Notes: generated from the sequence alone by a model not told the origin. Numbered from the stretch's first letter, positions 41,097 through 52,665 are shown. The stretch: DNA of 64,000 nt from Oreohelix idahoensis (GCA_024509875.1 JAMPIV010017780.1:124001-188000), one strand, 5' to 3'. Program-made: numbers and translations.

Positions 41097-42627
41097 TGTA
41101 AAGTGCAATCTTTACTATCTTGCAATATAATACATTTATACACTTATTATGTTCGCAATTATTTTGTAAACAAAGTATTTCCTTTTTTAAGTGCTTAAGG
41201 AGAAGTCATTTTTTAGTTACTTCCCTTGAAAGGAGTTCCGTCATCTTCGATCGGACTCCGCGGACGAATCTAGGCCTACTGCGAGTTATTCTTTGGCTGG
41301 GTAGGAATAGATTGTTCTTGCTTCAGTATATCTATGGCCTGAATTTATACGTAGTGTTTGTATGAGTAGGACGAGTCTGTCTTATATATGGATATCTTTA
41401 CATTTCTAAGTCGAACTATGTTGGTTGTCGCTAGAAAAGGTCAAAGGCTATGCAGCGGAAGTATCGCTAGCAGGGGTGTGTGATTCCTGGCTGTCATCCT
41501 GTCGGGATGTTAAATTTTGTTGTAGCGGGCTTTTCGCCGAAAAAGTGATCTATAAGTAAATGGGGAAAAGTGATAGTCATTTAGACATGTTGTATGTACT
41601 TTACCCCAGTGTTTATTCTCTTTTGCCAAGGAATGGCAAAGTTATATTTCGCATAGAAAGGTAAAACCACAATTTATTATGAACTTGGGCTTCGCCATCG
41701 TTGTCGATAAGCAGATGCACAGTGGTACTTTTGAAAAGAATATTTATTCAAAGGAAGATGACATTCCTATGTATCAGCACTAGATTATATGATATTATTC
41801 AATTACCTCTATGATAGAAGCTATGAAGAAATGAGGACATTTAACGAATGACCAATTTTGGTCTGTATCCAATAGTGAGTGAAGCTCACGAGAGAAGCAC
41901 AGCCATGTTGAAATTCATATACTTTGTATTTATCGAGTGAGAAAAAGGGATGCCTGTACTATCGCTCGATGAACCAAGAGATCACTGCTACATGTGAGAA
42001 CCCATGTCTGGGATTCCTATATCTTTATGAAAAATATATATATTGAACTTTACGTGAAGGGATATTCGCTAGACGAGGTTAGGTCTAGGAGCCTTCCTAT
42101 ATATTGGTTATGGTCTGACGTGCCCAGTCAGTAAAGCCAGATGATTTACATGATGGAACTCTGAATGCTTATTTACGAATGCTCCATTATGATATTTGCC
42201 AAGCATGAATGCTAACTTAAGATGATATTCCTGTGATCAACATTATGCTGTCTATGTCGACATTTGTTCCTGTAACCATACACGTACTGTCCAAGTGTGC
42301 GTCTCATTAAATGTTATAAAAAGACCACCGTAGTTCCAGTACTTCTTGAATTCGAACAGTGTGAGTATGAGTGATGTACTACCAACCTGTCAACTCTATC
42401 GAATCATTCTACCATTCGCGTTCTGACATTCATATACACACTCATTGTCTACACTCACATTCTTGTCGGAGCCTCATCACGTTCCAGGACAAGATGACCT
42501 GTATGACCAAAACTGTGCTGGGTTTAATGAGTTGACAATCGTTACACTTTACTACACCAGTCCCAACATCTACATTTATCAACTGGTGGACATTCACGGC
42601 ATTTAACAAAAATAACGTGATTTAACA
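41097..42627 (+). repeat. LTR1 5' LTR
   Basis: Direct repeat of 49179-50710. Unusually long for the group at 1.53 kb. Short frames inside are not supported as genes. Confidence 0.92.
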
Positions 42628-43879
42628 ACTGGTGTGCCAGCTTCCTGGGTCAACCTGCACAGTGACCATATTGAGAAGTAAACTACTGAGACCAGACGTT
42701 CCTTGGGGTCTGTTACGACACACAAATACATCAACAGTACAACTCTACAGTGATGTCAGCGTGACCTGTCCTGTCGAGAGTATGCAGTAACTAGGTCAGC
42801 GTTTGTTGACATTTGGTTCGTTGGACATTTGCCATACAACTGACAGTGTTACACAGCAAGCTTGGTTGAAACATAGAACATTACACATCAGGACTGGAGA
42901 ATATTTGACAGTGTTTGCGAAAGGAAATGTTATTGAACTGAGAAGTCCTACATCGATTGTTATCATTCACATCAACGATGGAGCTTCTATTTCTGTGTTG
43001 AATTTAAAATAATTAGACCAGAAGTATTTGTTTAATAAAGTACCACAGTACTGTACTATTAGGCAGTGTAACTGAGCCTTCTTTACAACACATTCTTTCT
43101 GCAACACTCTATTTACATCATATTGCCATACTATTTATGCATTTATGTATTTATGTTTAAATATTTATATGTGATATTTGTTTGTATCCAGCGGGTTGTT
43201 GTTTTGGTTGGGCGGTGTCACACAACAGAGTATCCCACGTAATAGAGGGTCTGATGTGTGCGTTTCTATAGGTGCAATTTTCTTGATTGAAAATTTGCTG
43301 CGACAGCTGTTGCTATTAGTGTTAGCTGTGAAGACTGTACTCATTGTTGTTTTTGTAATATTCCTCTGTTCTTTAGTTTGTTTTGATTTGTTTGTAATTT
43401 GTTGGTCTACCCTATTCTATCTTTCAGTTCTATTCTCAATTTATATTTATATACTGTGGCGTTATTTGTATTTGTTATCCTCTTGCGGTTTATCTTTTAT
43501 TGTTTTTCCCATTTGATTTATTTCATTTCCGCAAATGTTTTCATGTTCTTCTGTATAACTGTTTTGTTTTGTGCCTGATCGACATACACTATTTAAAATA
43601 TAGTTGATCATATAAATTGATGTACAAGAATCAACTGATAGTTAATTGCTATTACTAAAGGTACACAGTTGATGATATAAAACACTATTTCTGGTGCACT
43701 GCACTTATATTATAGAGTGAACCAGCAACTTATAGCTGTTATTATATAAGGATTTATACAAGACCTTTGTAAGGCTTGTTTCCCACAGTGATTGGGATAG
43801 TTAAGTACTATTTTCCACAGGTTACAAAGTTATCATACAAGGTCTTTGATTAAGACTAAGAAAGTGAATTTATTTACTT
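42628..43879 (+). other. LTR1 leader with primer-binding candidate
   Basis: TGGTGTGCCAGC, 2 bases after the 5' LTR (42630-42641), fits a tRNA primer-binding site (TGG start), but the tRNA was not identified. The remainder is ~1.2 kb without a supported gene. Confidence 0.5.
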
Positions 43880-44418
43880 TTGCAAATTACTGATCTTATT
43901 AGACAAGATGTCTACATTAGATTATTTTATCACACAAGGCAAGCTCTTGATAAGACTGGTCAGCAATTAGAAGAATGGGCAGTTGCTCAATATGACAAAG
44001 CATTAGCTGCTGAAGAAAGAAAAGCATTGATTGAGGAGAAAAGATTAGAAGCTGAGGAAAAAAAATTACAAAGAGAGGATGAACAAAAGAAATTGCAGAT
44101 ACAGACTGATGAAAAAAGATTCCAGATGGAAATGGAAAAAGAGAAAAGAAAAGATTAAGCTGCTGCAGAATAGAGAAAATTACAAAGAGAAGCTGAAGCT
44201 CAAGAAAAAAAGCAATAAGAGAACATGAACACCAAAAAGAACTTTTAGCATTTGAGTTAGAAAAGTTAAAGTTAACAAACATAAGTGATGGTAATCAAGC
44301 ATCTGGTGGTAATGGTAAACCCTTTACTTACAAGGTCAAGGTACCAGCGTTCAACCCTTCCAGTGATGACATAACATTCTGGCTAAATAGATTTGAACGC
44401 TCGTGTCGAGCCCATAAT
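43880..44418 (+). pseudogene. LTR1 gag N-terminal coiled-coil region, broken
   Basis: A charged, heptad-rich stretch (LEEWAVAQYDKALAAEERKA and onward) runs in one frame to a TAA at 44156. The same frame continues past it with gag-like text, meets a TAG at 44171, and reaches an A-run (44205-44211, A AAA AAG). There the gag sense passes into the frame of the long ORF. A possible ATG start at 43908 is in yet another frame. The two stops show decay or an incomplete copy in an otherwise young element. Confidence 0.6.
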
Positions 44419-47400
44419 GTGGACAAATCACAATATGCTAACCAGTTATCAGAAAATCTGAAAGGTGATTCTCTGACTAGTTTAAGTTTGGTTGAAGAGG
44501 CTGACAAAGATAACTATGATGTTATTAGGGCAGCCTTATTAAAGAAGTATCAGTTGTCTGAAGAGGGTTATCGGAAGTTGTTTAAGACAATGGTGCCTGA
44601 GGCAGGTGTAGAATTCTCAGAATTCATTGCAAGGACACGTCTTACATTTGATCGTTGGATTGAGCTATCCAAAACAGAAAAGACTTATGAAGCCCTTATG
44701 GACTTGATACTCAGAGACAAGATTATGTCAAGTATAAATAAACCTTTCCTCGAATTCTTACATGAGCGTAAACCTAAGTCTCTAAAAGAAATGGAACAGT
44801 ATTGTACCCAATACGTCACTGCACATCCGGACGTAGCTATTAGCAACAGTAAGGTTAAAGAAGGTATGCCAGTTGCTTCTGCAACACCATACAACCCTAA
44901 TCACTCTCACAAATTCCAAGGACCTCAAAATAGGTTTAATAAAAAAGGTAACTATTACAGTTATCAGAACCAAGGTAACCAATCATTTCAGGGTTCTTCT
45001 TCGAATACCTGGAGAAGAGCTGACAGCCCTCGATTCAGGGGTGGTCATAATTACAGGAACTTTCGCAAAGGAAGTCATTCTAGAAACTATCCAAGTTTTC
45101 CTTCATGGAGACAACAAGATCATAATTACCGAGATACTCATTATAATGAATATGATGATAGTAACCAAAGGAGCTATGATTCAAACCCGAGTAGGGGTTA
45201 TAATAGTGGAAACAATGATAAGTACAGAGGCAATAATAACAGAGGTAGAGCACAATTCAAAAAACATAAAGCTCATTACCAGGCGAACTCTGCACAGCAA
45301 GAGTCCCACGAAGCCTATAAACAAAATAAAGATAATGATGACTCTAATAATATGGCATGTGCCGCTTTTGATTTTGGGAGAGCATCTCAGTGCCCCCAAT
45401 GCAAAACATTATTTGAGCCAACCACAGTGTCTACTTTAAGCTGTGGGCATCCTCTTCCCGCTCTTCCTGCGTCAATCGCGCATGATGGGAGAGGTTCTCT
45501 TGTCTTACACAAAGGTTTAGTAAATGACAATCCAGTCTCAGTACTTTTTGATTCTGGATGCACAACTATTGGGGTTAGGCAGTCACTCATAGATCCTTCT
45601 CATTCTACAGGCAAAGTAGTCAAATGCGTAACATTTGGCGGCACCATAGAGAAATACTCTACCGCTATCATTAGGATTGCTACTCCTTTCTTCACAGGAG
45701 ATGTACACGCATGTCTTTTGCCGAATCCGATCGCTGATCTTATCATCGGTCGCATTCACGGAGTCAAAGAATGCACTCCGGAGCAAATTTCCGTTTGGGA
45801 AAATCAAAATATGCAATCTGCTAATGCGGTAGTCACTAGAGCTCAAGCTCTCAATATGCCTGAAACTTCATCTGTTGAAGATAATGAAGTGCATAACCAA
45901 GATGATCCCTTGGTAATTTCTCGTGACTCGTTTATAAAACAACAAGAAGAAGATCCGACTCTTAAGAAATTCTTCACTCTTGTAACGAAAGGTGATCCGA
46001 ATAAAGATTCAAATTGTAAATCTTGGATTACAATGAAGAATGGCGTACTTGTACGTATGGTGCAAGACTCCACTAAGTCAAGTCATTCTCAGATTCTTGT
46101 ACCCAAGAATTTGAGAGTTAAGATCTTACAACATGCACACGACTCTCAGTGTGCTGGTCACATGGGTTTTTCCCGTACAAAGTCAAGAGTTCTTGCGGCT
46201 TTCTTTTGGCCTTTTGTGAACAAGGACATACGGATCTATTGTCGATCCTGTAAAGTATGTCAAGAAGTCAAATCCAAAGGTCCTCGTCATGCTGCGCCTA
46301 TTCAGGCTGCAGATATTCCTATTCGTCCATTCCAGAAAATGGCGATAGACATCATTGGTCCATTCAAGATCAAATCTGCTAGAGGACATCAGTTTATCTT
46401 AACGTGTGTAGACATGTGCACACGTTGGCCAGAGGCTATCCCTCTAAAGAGCATTACTACCGCTGACATTGCAGATGCTCTTTGGCTTATATTTTCTCGG
46501 CTGGGATTCCCCGGAGAAATATTATCAGATCATGGCACCCAACTGATATCGGATACCATGTCTCAAGTAATGTCTACTCTACAGATAGAGAGATCTTTGA
46601 GTAGCATCTATCATCCTATGTCCAATGGGATGGTCGAGCGACTAAATAGAACACTTAAGAACTTATTAGGGAAGATAACTGAGGATCATCCTCAAGATTG
46701 GGATAGGGTTTTACCCGCGGCCCTCTTCGCGTACAGAGAGGTCCCCAATGAACATACAGGGTTTTCTCCCTTTGAACTTGTCTTTGGCGCGCGACCGCGC
46801 GGCCCAATGTCTTTGCTGCATGATCTTATAACAGCTGACAATATTGACGATGACACAAAATCGTCTTACGAGTATGTCATCGCCCTGAGACAAAAGATTA
46901 TCGAAGCATGCAAATTGGCAACGTCCTCTTCTGAATTTGCTAAGCAGAAGGCAAGACAATTTGCTAATAAGAAGAGAACTTTACGACAACTTTGTCCTGG
47001 TGACAAAGCATTTGTTTTGCTACCTTGTCGTGAAAATAGACTCCTTATTAGTTGGAAAGGTCCGTACGATATAATATCGAAAATTTCAGATGTTGACTAC
47101 ATCGTCGATATTAACGGGAAGCATAAAACCTTCCACATCAATATGCTTACGGAGTTCCATGAACGTCCTGACTATCTACAGCCTATTTTCCAGGCAACGG
47201 ACGATTCTCATGTCAAACATGGTCATTACTCATCACTGTCTGTAATACAGGATGAGGAAACAAGTTTTTCGGATGTTAATCTTCCGCTTCCAATGATCCC
47301 ACTTCATTCTAGTGAATCATGGAAAGACGTTACTGTTTCTCCTGATTTGTCTCTAGGAGAACGGCGACAAGTTTCGTCTATGTTACAAACATTTCAGGAT

Positions 47401-48732
47401 GTCCTCACTGACATCCCTGGACAAACTCATGTCATTGAGCATGACATTGTTCTAACTGAACATACTCCAATTAGGGTTAGACCTTATCCTATCCCTATAC
47501 ATTTCCAAACACAGGTTGAAAAGGAGTTGGATGAAATGATAGATTTACAAATAATCGAACCATCCACTTCTGCATATTCTTCGCCGATGGTTATTGTTCG
47601 AAAAAAAGACAATAACATACGTCTTTGCGTTGACTATCGCAAATTGAATCAAGTTACGAAGTTCGATGCTGAACCTATGCCTTTACTAGAAGAGCTACTT
47701 ACTCGTCTTTCTAAATCGCATTTTTTCACTAAACTTGATTTGTCTAAAGGATATTGGCAAGTTCCATTATCCGAACGCGCCAAACCTCTTACCGCTTTCT
47801 CTACTCCCAGAGGCCTTTTCCAATGGAATTTTATGCCTTTCGGCCTTATGAACGCACCAGCTACATTTGTACGCATGATGCGTCGAATCCTATCGTATCG
47901 GTCAGATGTCATTGCTTATCTAGACGACATCTGTCTTTTCAGCGATACTTGGGAAGATCACTATTCAGGGTTAGTTGAATTATTATCAACTCTGCGTGAG
48001 TATAACCTGACAGCAAAACCATCTAAAGCTTGTATTGGCTTTAGCGAAATTGCTTTCTTAGGCCATCGAGTAGGTCACGGTTTCTTGAAGACAGAAGACC
48101 ATAATATCACTAAGATACTTAACATCTCTATCCCTAGGACTAAAAAGCAAGTGCGAAGTCTTTTAGGTCTCATACAATTTTATGGACGTTTCATTCCGAA
48201 TCTGTCCTCTATCATGGCACCTCTCTCTACACTATTAAAGAAAGGGTCGCCTAACATGGTTCACTGGTCTCATGAATGCCAATCTTCACTAGAGAAGATC
48301 AAAACTATGTTTTCATCACCACCTATTTTAGTGTTACCTACAACAGATAAGACATTTGTTCTTCGTAGTGACGCTTCATCCACTGGGATTGGAGCGGCAC
48401 TAATGCAAGAGTACTCTGGAACTCTGCATCCTGTAATGTATATATCCAGAAAACTTAATGCTGCAGAAAGGAATTACTCGGTTTTAGACCGTGAATTATT
48501 GGCAATGGTTTGGTCAATTCTCAAACTCCAAAGATTCCTTCTGGGCGCGCATTTCGTAGTGGAAACTGACCAAAAAGCTCTTACGGCTATCCAAAGTAAG
48601 AACTTGAAGAGCTCGAGATCAACTCGATACGCAATCGCTCTTCAACCTTTTCATTTCTCGGTACGAGCTATCCGTGGTTCAGAAAATGTGATGGCGGACA
48701 TTCTGTCCAGATGCCCACATGATGCCACTTAA
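44419..48732 (+). CDS. LTR1 gag-pol polyprotein, order gag-PR-IN-RT-RH
   Basis: 1437 open codons; the first listed codon is GTG, so the true start lies upstream. Residues 1-140 are retrotransposon gag; ~170-300 is a basic Asn/Gly/Arg/Tyr-rich tract in place of a zinc knuckle. A C-x2-C segment (CPQC) precedes the protease (LFDSGCTT, about 374). Integrase: an H-H-C-C zinc module about 567-615 (HAHDSQCAGHMG, CRSCKVC), core acids in MAIDIIG, LSDHGTQ and NGMVERLNR (about 640, 703, 738), and a GPY-type C-terminus (KGPYDII) near 880. Reverse transcriptase follows (VDYRKLNQ about 1073, FMPFGLMNAP, AYLDDI about 1167), then RNase H (LRSDASSTG about 1313, DRELLAMVW, SENVMADILSR). All catalytic motifs look intact. 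Confidence 0.93.
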   Translation: MDKSQYANQLSENLKGDSLTSLSLVEEADKDNYDVIRAALLKKYQLSEEGYRKLFKTMVPEAGVEFSEFIARTRLTFDRWIELSKTEKTYEALMDLILRDKIMSSINKPFLEFLHERKPKSLKEMEQYCTQYVTAHPDVAISNSKVKEGMPVASATPYNPNHSHKFQGPQNRFNKKGNYYSYQNQGNQSFQGSSSNTWRRADSPRFRGGHNYRNFRKGSHSRNYPSFPSWRQQDHNYRDTHYNEYDDSNQRSYDSNPSRGYNSGNNDKYRGNNNRGRAQFKKHKAHYQANSAQQESHEAYKQNKDNDDSNNMACAAFDFGRASQCPQCKTLFEPTTVSTLSCGHPLPALPASIAHDGRGSLVLHKGLVNDNPVSVLFDSGCTTIGVRQSLIDPSHSTGKVVKCVTFGGTIEKYSTAIIRIATPFFTGDVHACLLPNPIADLIIGRIHGVKECTPEQISVWENQNMQSANAVVTRAQALNMPETSSVEDNEVHNQDDPLVISRDSFIKQQEEDPTLKKFFTLVTKGDPNKDSNCKSWITMKNGVLVRMVQDSTKSSHSQILVPKNLRVKILQHAHDSQCAGHMGFSRTKSRVLAAFFWPFVNKDIRIYCRSCKVCQEVKSKGPRHAAPIQAADIPIRPFQKMAIDIIGPFKIKSARGHQFILTCVDMCTRWPEAIPLKSITTADIADALWLIFSRLGFPGEILSDHGTQLISDTMSQVMSTLQIERSLSSIYHPMSNGMVERLNRTLKNLLGKITEDHPQDWDRVLPAALFAYREVPNEHTGFSPFELVFGARPRGPMSLLHDLITADNIDDDTKSSYEYVIALRQKIIEACKLATSSSEFAKQKARQFANKKRTLRQLCPGDKAFVLLPCRENRLLISWKGPYDIISKISDVDYIVDINGKHKTFHINMLTEFHERPDYLQPIFQATDDSHVKHGHYSSLSVIQDEETSFSDVNLPLPMIPLHSSESWKDVTVSPDLSLGERRQVSSMLQTFQDVLTDIPGQTHVIEHDIVLTEHTPIRVRPYPIPIHFQTQVEKELDEMIDLQIIEPSTSAYSSPMVIVRKKDNNIRLCVDYRKLNQVTKFDAEPMPLLEELLTRLSKSHFFTKLDLSKGYWQVPLSERAKPLTAFSTPRGLFQWNFMPFGLMNAPATFVRMMRRILSYRSDVIAYLDDICLFSDTWEDHYSGLVELLSTLREYNLTAKPSKACIGFSEIAFLGHRVGHGFLKTEDHNITKILNISIPRTKKQVRSLLGLIQFYGRFIPNLSSIMAPLSTLLKKGSPNMVHWSHECQSSLEKIKTMFSSPPILVLPTTDKTFVLRSDASSTGIGAALMQEYSGTLHPVMYISRKLNAAERNYSVLDRELLAMVWSILKLQRFLLGAHFVVETDQKALTAIQSKNLKSSRSTRYAIALQPFHFSVRAIRGSENVMADILSRCPHDAT

Positions 48733-49178
48733 CTGTTAAATATTGGATCTTTTTAATATGTATAACTTTACAACAGTTATTTTTTGTTTCTTTACTAAGA
48801 TACACATTTGTAATTTAATAATAGAATGATGGTATCGCTACTTAGCGGTTTATTGATGTTTATTCACCGCTGTTCTTTGATGATTGTTTCTTCATAAATC
48901 ATAAATTTAAGATTATAGTGTGAATTTTTGGTATGCATTGTATAATTACCAGAATTGTATTATACGTACATCACACCTTCCTGGAAACATTTATTCGTAG
49001 AGAAACAATTTCTCTCAGATTTTGAGATATATTCTCACCGGTCATATTAGGAATTATAGTTATTCCTGATATTTTCATCTGCGCAGTATTCTTGCGTTGT
49101 GAGCCTATTGTATGTTGCTCCTAGATGTATTTTTAAAAAAAAATTTTATTTTTTTTTTCCCGGGAGGTGTGGTAAGAC
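48733..49178 (+). other. LTR1 3' non-coding region and polypurine tract
   Basis: AT-rich sequence between the RNase H stop and the 3' LTR, with T/A runs and a purine-rich stretch (CGGGAGGTGTGG, 49161-49172) near the LTR border. No integrase here. Confidence 0.7.
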
Positions 49179-50710
49179 TGTAAAGTGCAATCTTTACTAT
49201 CTTGCAATATAATACATTTATATACTTATTATGTTCGCAAATATTTTGTAAACAAAGTATTTCCTTTTTTAAGTGCTTAAGGAGAAGTCATTTTTGAGTT
49301 ACTTCCCTTGAAAGGAGTTCCGTCATCTTCGATCGGACTCCGCGGACGGATCTAGGCCTACTGCGATTTATTCTTTGGCTGGGTAGGAATAGATTGTTCT
49401 TGCTTCAGTATATCTATGGCCTGAATTTATACGTAGTGTTTGTATGAGTAGGACGAGTCTGTCTTATATATGGATATCTTTACATTTCTAAGTCGAACTA
49501 TGTTGGTTGTCGCTAGAAAAGGTCAAAGGCTATGCAGCGGAAGTATCGCTAGCAGAGGGTGTGATTCATGGCTGTCATCCTGTCGGGATGTCGAATTTTG
49601 TTGTAGCCGGCTTTTTGCCGAAAAAGTGATCTATAAGTAAATGGGGAAAAGTGATAGTCATTTAGACATGTTGTATGTACTTTACCCCAGTGTTTATTCT
49701 CTTTTGCCAAGGAATGGCAAAGTTATATTTCGCATAGAAAGGTAAAACCACAATTTATTATGAACTTGGGCTTCGCCATCGTTGTCGATAAGCAGATGCA
49801 CAGTGGTACTTTTGAAAAGAATATTTATTCAAAGGAAGATGACATTCCTATGTATCAGCACTAGATTATATGATATTATTCAATTACCTCTATGATAGAA
49901 GCTATGAAGAAATGAGGACATTTAACGAATGACCAATTTTGGTCTGTATCCAATAGTGAGTGAAGCTCACGAGAGAAGCACAGCCATGTTGAAATCCATA
50001 TACTTTGTATTTATCGAGTGAGAAAAAGGGATGCCTGTACTATCGCTCGATGAACCAAGAGATCACTGCTACATGTGAGAACCCATGTCTGGGATTCCTA
50101 TATATTTATGAAAAATATATATATTGAACTTTACGTGAAGGGATATTTGCTAGACGAGGTTAGGTCTAGGAGCCTTCCTATATATTGGTTATGGTCTGAC
50201 GTGCCCAGTCAGTAAAGCCAGATGATTTACATGATGGAACTCTGAATGCTTATTTACGAATGCTCCATTATGATATTTGCCAAGCATGAATGCTAACTTA
50301 AGATGATATTCCTGTGACCAACATTATGCTGTCTATGTCGACATTTGTTCCTGTAACCATACACGTACTGTCCAAGTGTGCGTCTCATTAAATGTTATAA
50401 AAAGACCACCGTAGTTCCAGTACTTCTTGAATTCGAACAGTGTGAGTATGAGTGATGTACTACCAACCTGTCAACTCTATCGAATCATTCTACCATTCGC
50501 GTTCTGACATTCATATACACACTCATTGTCTACACTCACATTCTTGTCGGAGCCTCATCACGTTCCAGGACAAGATGACCTGTATGACCAAAACTGTGCT
50601 GGGTTTAATGAGTTGACAATCGTTACACTTTACTACACCAGTCCCAACATCTACATTTATCAACTGGTGGACATTCACGGCATTTAACAAAATAAAAGCG
50701 TGATTTAACA
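49179..50710 (+). repeat. LTR1 3' LTR
   Basis: Near-identical to the 5' LTR, followed by the target duplication GTGAC. Confidence 0.92.
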
Positions 50711-50773
50711 GTGACGATAAGCATTTTTCATTAGCATTAATGATAGCTTTCTCATAAGTTTGTGAGTGAAGGT
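50711..50773. repeat. Continuation of the 42-bp minisatellite between two insertions
   Basis: GTGACGATAAGCATTTTTCA and TTTGTGAGTGAAGGT belong to the array that starts at 40511. LTR1 lies on the left and the 6-bp-duplication element on the right. Further diverged unit sequence (GAAGGTAGACATTCATCC) follows at 52065. Confidence 0.75.
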
Positions 50774-50950
50774 CATACATGCCACACCTCGGAGATGAAA
50801 AACCTGTACAAAAAAATTCAAAAACCCTGTACAAAGACCAGCAAAACCTGTACAAAAAAAAAAAAAGACAGAAAAAACGTATCAAGAGTTAATTCGTGTA
50901 AAAAAAATTTCAATTACAGCTGCATCATAGAGGCATGGGGACTTTGCCTT

Positions 50951-51154
50951 TTAAAACAGGTCTTCATTTATTTTAAAACTCAAACAATATTTGTCTGAGT
51001 TTATTTTGCACTGTAAAAATGATGTGATCGTGTCATCATTTAGTCTATTTCTGCGCTTAATTATCACTAACAGACCAGGAAATCCTGTGTTTGATAGGAC
51101 CTTATCCTTTAGCACGCTGCATTGTTTTCCCGAAAATGTGCCCTGCAGCTGCAT
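50951..51154 (-). pseudogene. C-terminal remnant of hAT-like transposase
   Basis: Same 60-odd codons as at 4170-4388 (RNRLNDDTITSFLQCKINS), on the minus strand. The rest of the gene is deleted. Confidence 0.8.
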
Positions 51155-51453
51155 TATTTTTCACAACACCCCCTTTTTTATAGTGGATGACTTGTAAATT
51201 CTATAGTTTTTTAGTCAATTGCTCTAATTTTTGGACTGTATAGAAATAAATGAATGATGAATCTGATGATATCAAATTTGTTTGTGTACATGTTAGATGT
51301 GATAGGAAGAGAGGTATGGAAATATGAAAAAAAAAACGATTACAAAATTAAAAAAAATTTTTTTTTTACATTTTTTTAAAAATTAAAAAAAAAAAAAACC
51401 AACAAACGAAGAGTCCTTTTCCTTTGCATCTCAATGAAAGTCATTTGACCAAT

Positions 51454-51497
51454 CAACCACCGTCCTTTTTAGGGTGAACGAGGAAGAAGAAGAAGAA
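51454..51497 (-). mobile_element. 44-bp LINE-tail insertion
   Basis: Absent from the sister copy at 3.9 kb. Flanked by TTTGACCAAT on both sides (51444-51453 and 51498-51507) and ending in GAAGAAGAAGAAGAA, like LINE A and LINE C tails. Since the GAA tail reads on the plus strand here, the insert itself is in plus sense within a minus-strand element. It looks like an extremely 5'-truncated LINE insertion. Confidence 0.6.
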
Positions 51498-52070
51498 TTT
51501 GACCAATACAAATCAAATGACGATCTTTTCGTTACACCCATCATCAGTAGCAAAGCAACAAACGCCCTCGTCAGCAGTGACATTCGGCCGTAATCCTAAA
51601 CCTTTCCGATAAACCTAATCCTAACCCCTAAAATTATACATACTAGCAATGACATTCTACTTTCGTTTCCATCTCTGCCATCACCCATATTCTGAGAACC
51701 GATATTAGCGCTAATAAAGACAAAGATCTCCTTGTCATCGCATCAGAGTCAGAATCAATTAAAATTAGAGCGAAAATGGCTGCGTGTTCGATGCCGATTG
51801 ATTGCGATTTAAAAAATTCACAGAAAATAAACGCGGATACTCCCATTACTAAATAAAGATCGGAAACGGAAGCTAACTCTCTTGCAAATAACATTAAAAA
51901 TGACACAAATTACGGCTACGGTAGTGGCACAAGACTATCGATTTATATGTATGTTTAATAATTAGGCGAAAAAACCTGTACAGACGTTTGTACGGGCCGT
52001 ACACATCTGAAAACGCAAACACCCCGTACAGATTATGGGTAAACCATAGCGTGTGGCATGTATGGAAGGT

Positions 52071-52439
52071 AGACATTCATCCTATTTATGGAGTGTTGCA
52101 CAGTAATACAACATTTAAAAAAATCTGTTTCTCTCATAAAGTTGGTGGTCTGTCTCAGGTTTCACTCATTGCCATACATTTTCTCATTGCCACACATTTT
52201 CTCACTCCAATAATTTGGTAGAAGGCTTGCTGTCAATCTGCATCTGCATTACTGCTTATAATAGTTCCGTCCCTTGAACTGGGATGTCACTTATTTGGCA
52301 CAAAGTGTAAATGTCAACACAGTAATGACAGTGCTAATGTAAATGTTAACATATTTAAGAAGTTTGACCCAGCCCACCAAATTTTCCTGTTCACATCAAC
52401 ACTAATTGTATTTCTTTGTTATTTTAAAAGCATGCATGC
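52071..52439. other. No gene seen
   Basis: Unannotated intron sequence. CATTGCCATACATTTTCTCA is followed by a near repeat CATTGCCACACATTTTCTCA at about 52168-52204. Confidence 0.5.
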
Positions 52440-52665
52440 TCTATATTTGTGTCTGGTTGACAAGAGTGGTTAGAGTGCTGTTCTCTCTAGGCAAAGGTGC
52501 CTGGTTCGATTCATGGTATTGACACGCTCCAGTCTACCCAGCTGTAAATTGGTACTGAATTTGCTCTTGCATTAGTGGAGGAAGAGGTAACAAGGAGGGA
52601 ACTGGTTACCTCACCGCTCGATGCTAGGCCTAGTATAGTTATGTCTCTAACACTTTACTCCCATA
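52440..52665 (+). mobile_element. tRNA-derived SINE, plus strand
   Basis: Box A-like GTGGTTAGAGTG (52466-52477) and box B GGTTCGATTC (52503-52512) form an internal RNA polymerase III promoter. Then come CAGTCTACCCAGCTGTAAAT, a CTCTTGC segment and a 3' part ending GTCTCTAACACTTTAC. Shared order with the minus-strand copy at 30155-30370. Confidence 0.75.

Larger units (their letters stand above)
41097..50710 (+). mobile_element. LTR1: Gmr1-like Ty3/gypsy retrotransposon, near-complete
   Basis: LTRs at 41097-42627 and 49179-50710, ends TGTAAAG and TTTAACA, perfect 5-bp duplication GTGAC (41092-41096 and 50711-50715). The two LTRs differ at about 15-20 visible places in 1.53 kb, roughly 1%, so the insertion is young. 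The pol order is protease, integrase, reverse transcriptase, RNase H, unlike ordinary Ty3/gypsy, where integrase is last. This is the order of the Gmr1 group. A polypurine-like stretch GGGAGGTGTGG lies before the 3' LTR. Confidence 0.92.
50774..52064 (-). mobile_element. Internally deleted hAT-like transposon, copy 2 (6-bp duplication)
   Basis: The ends CATACATGCC and GGCATGTATG are flanked by a perfect 6-bp repeat GAAGGT (50768-50773 and 52065-52070). It is the inverted near-copy of 3317-4560, including AT-rich runs at 51330-51400. A 44-bp insert (51454-51497) is unique to this copy. Confidence 0.88.

Noticed and set aside
52466..52512. Possible tRNA gene
   Set aside because: Boxes A and B are present but no foldable cloverleaf was found; the downstream core shared with 30155-30370 marks it as a SINE head.
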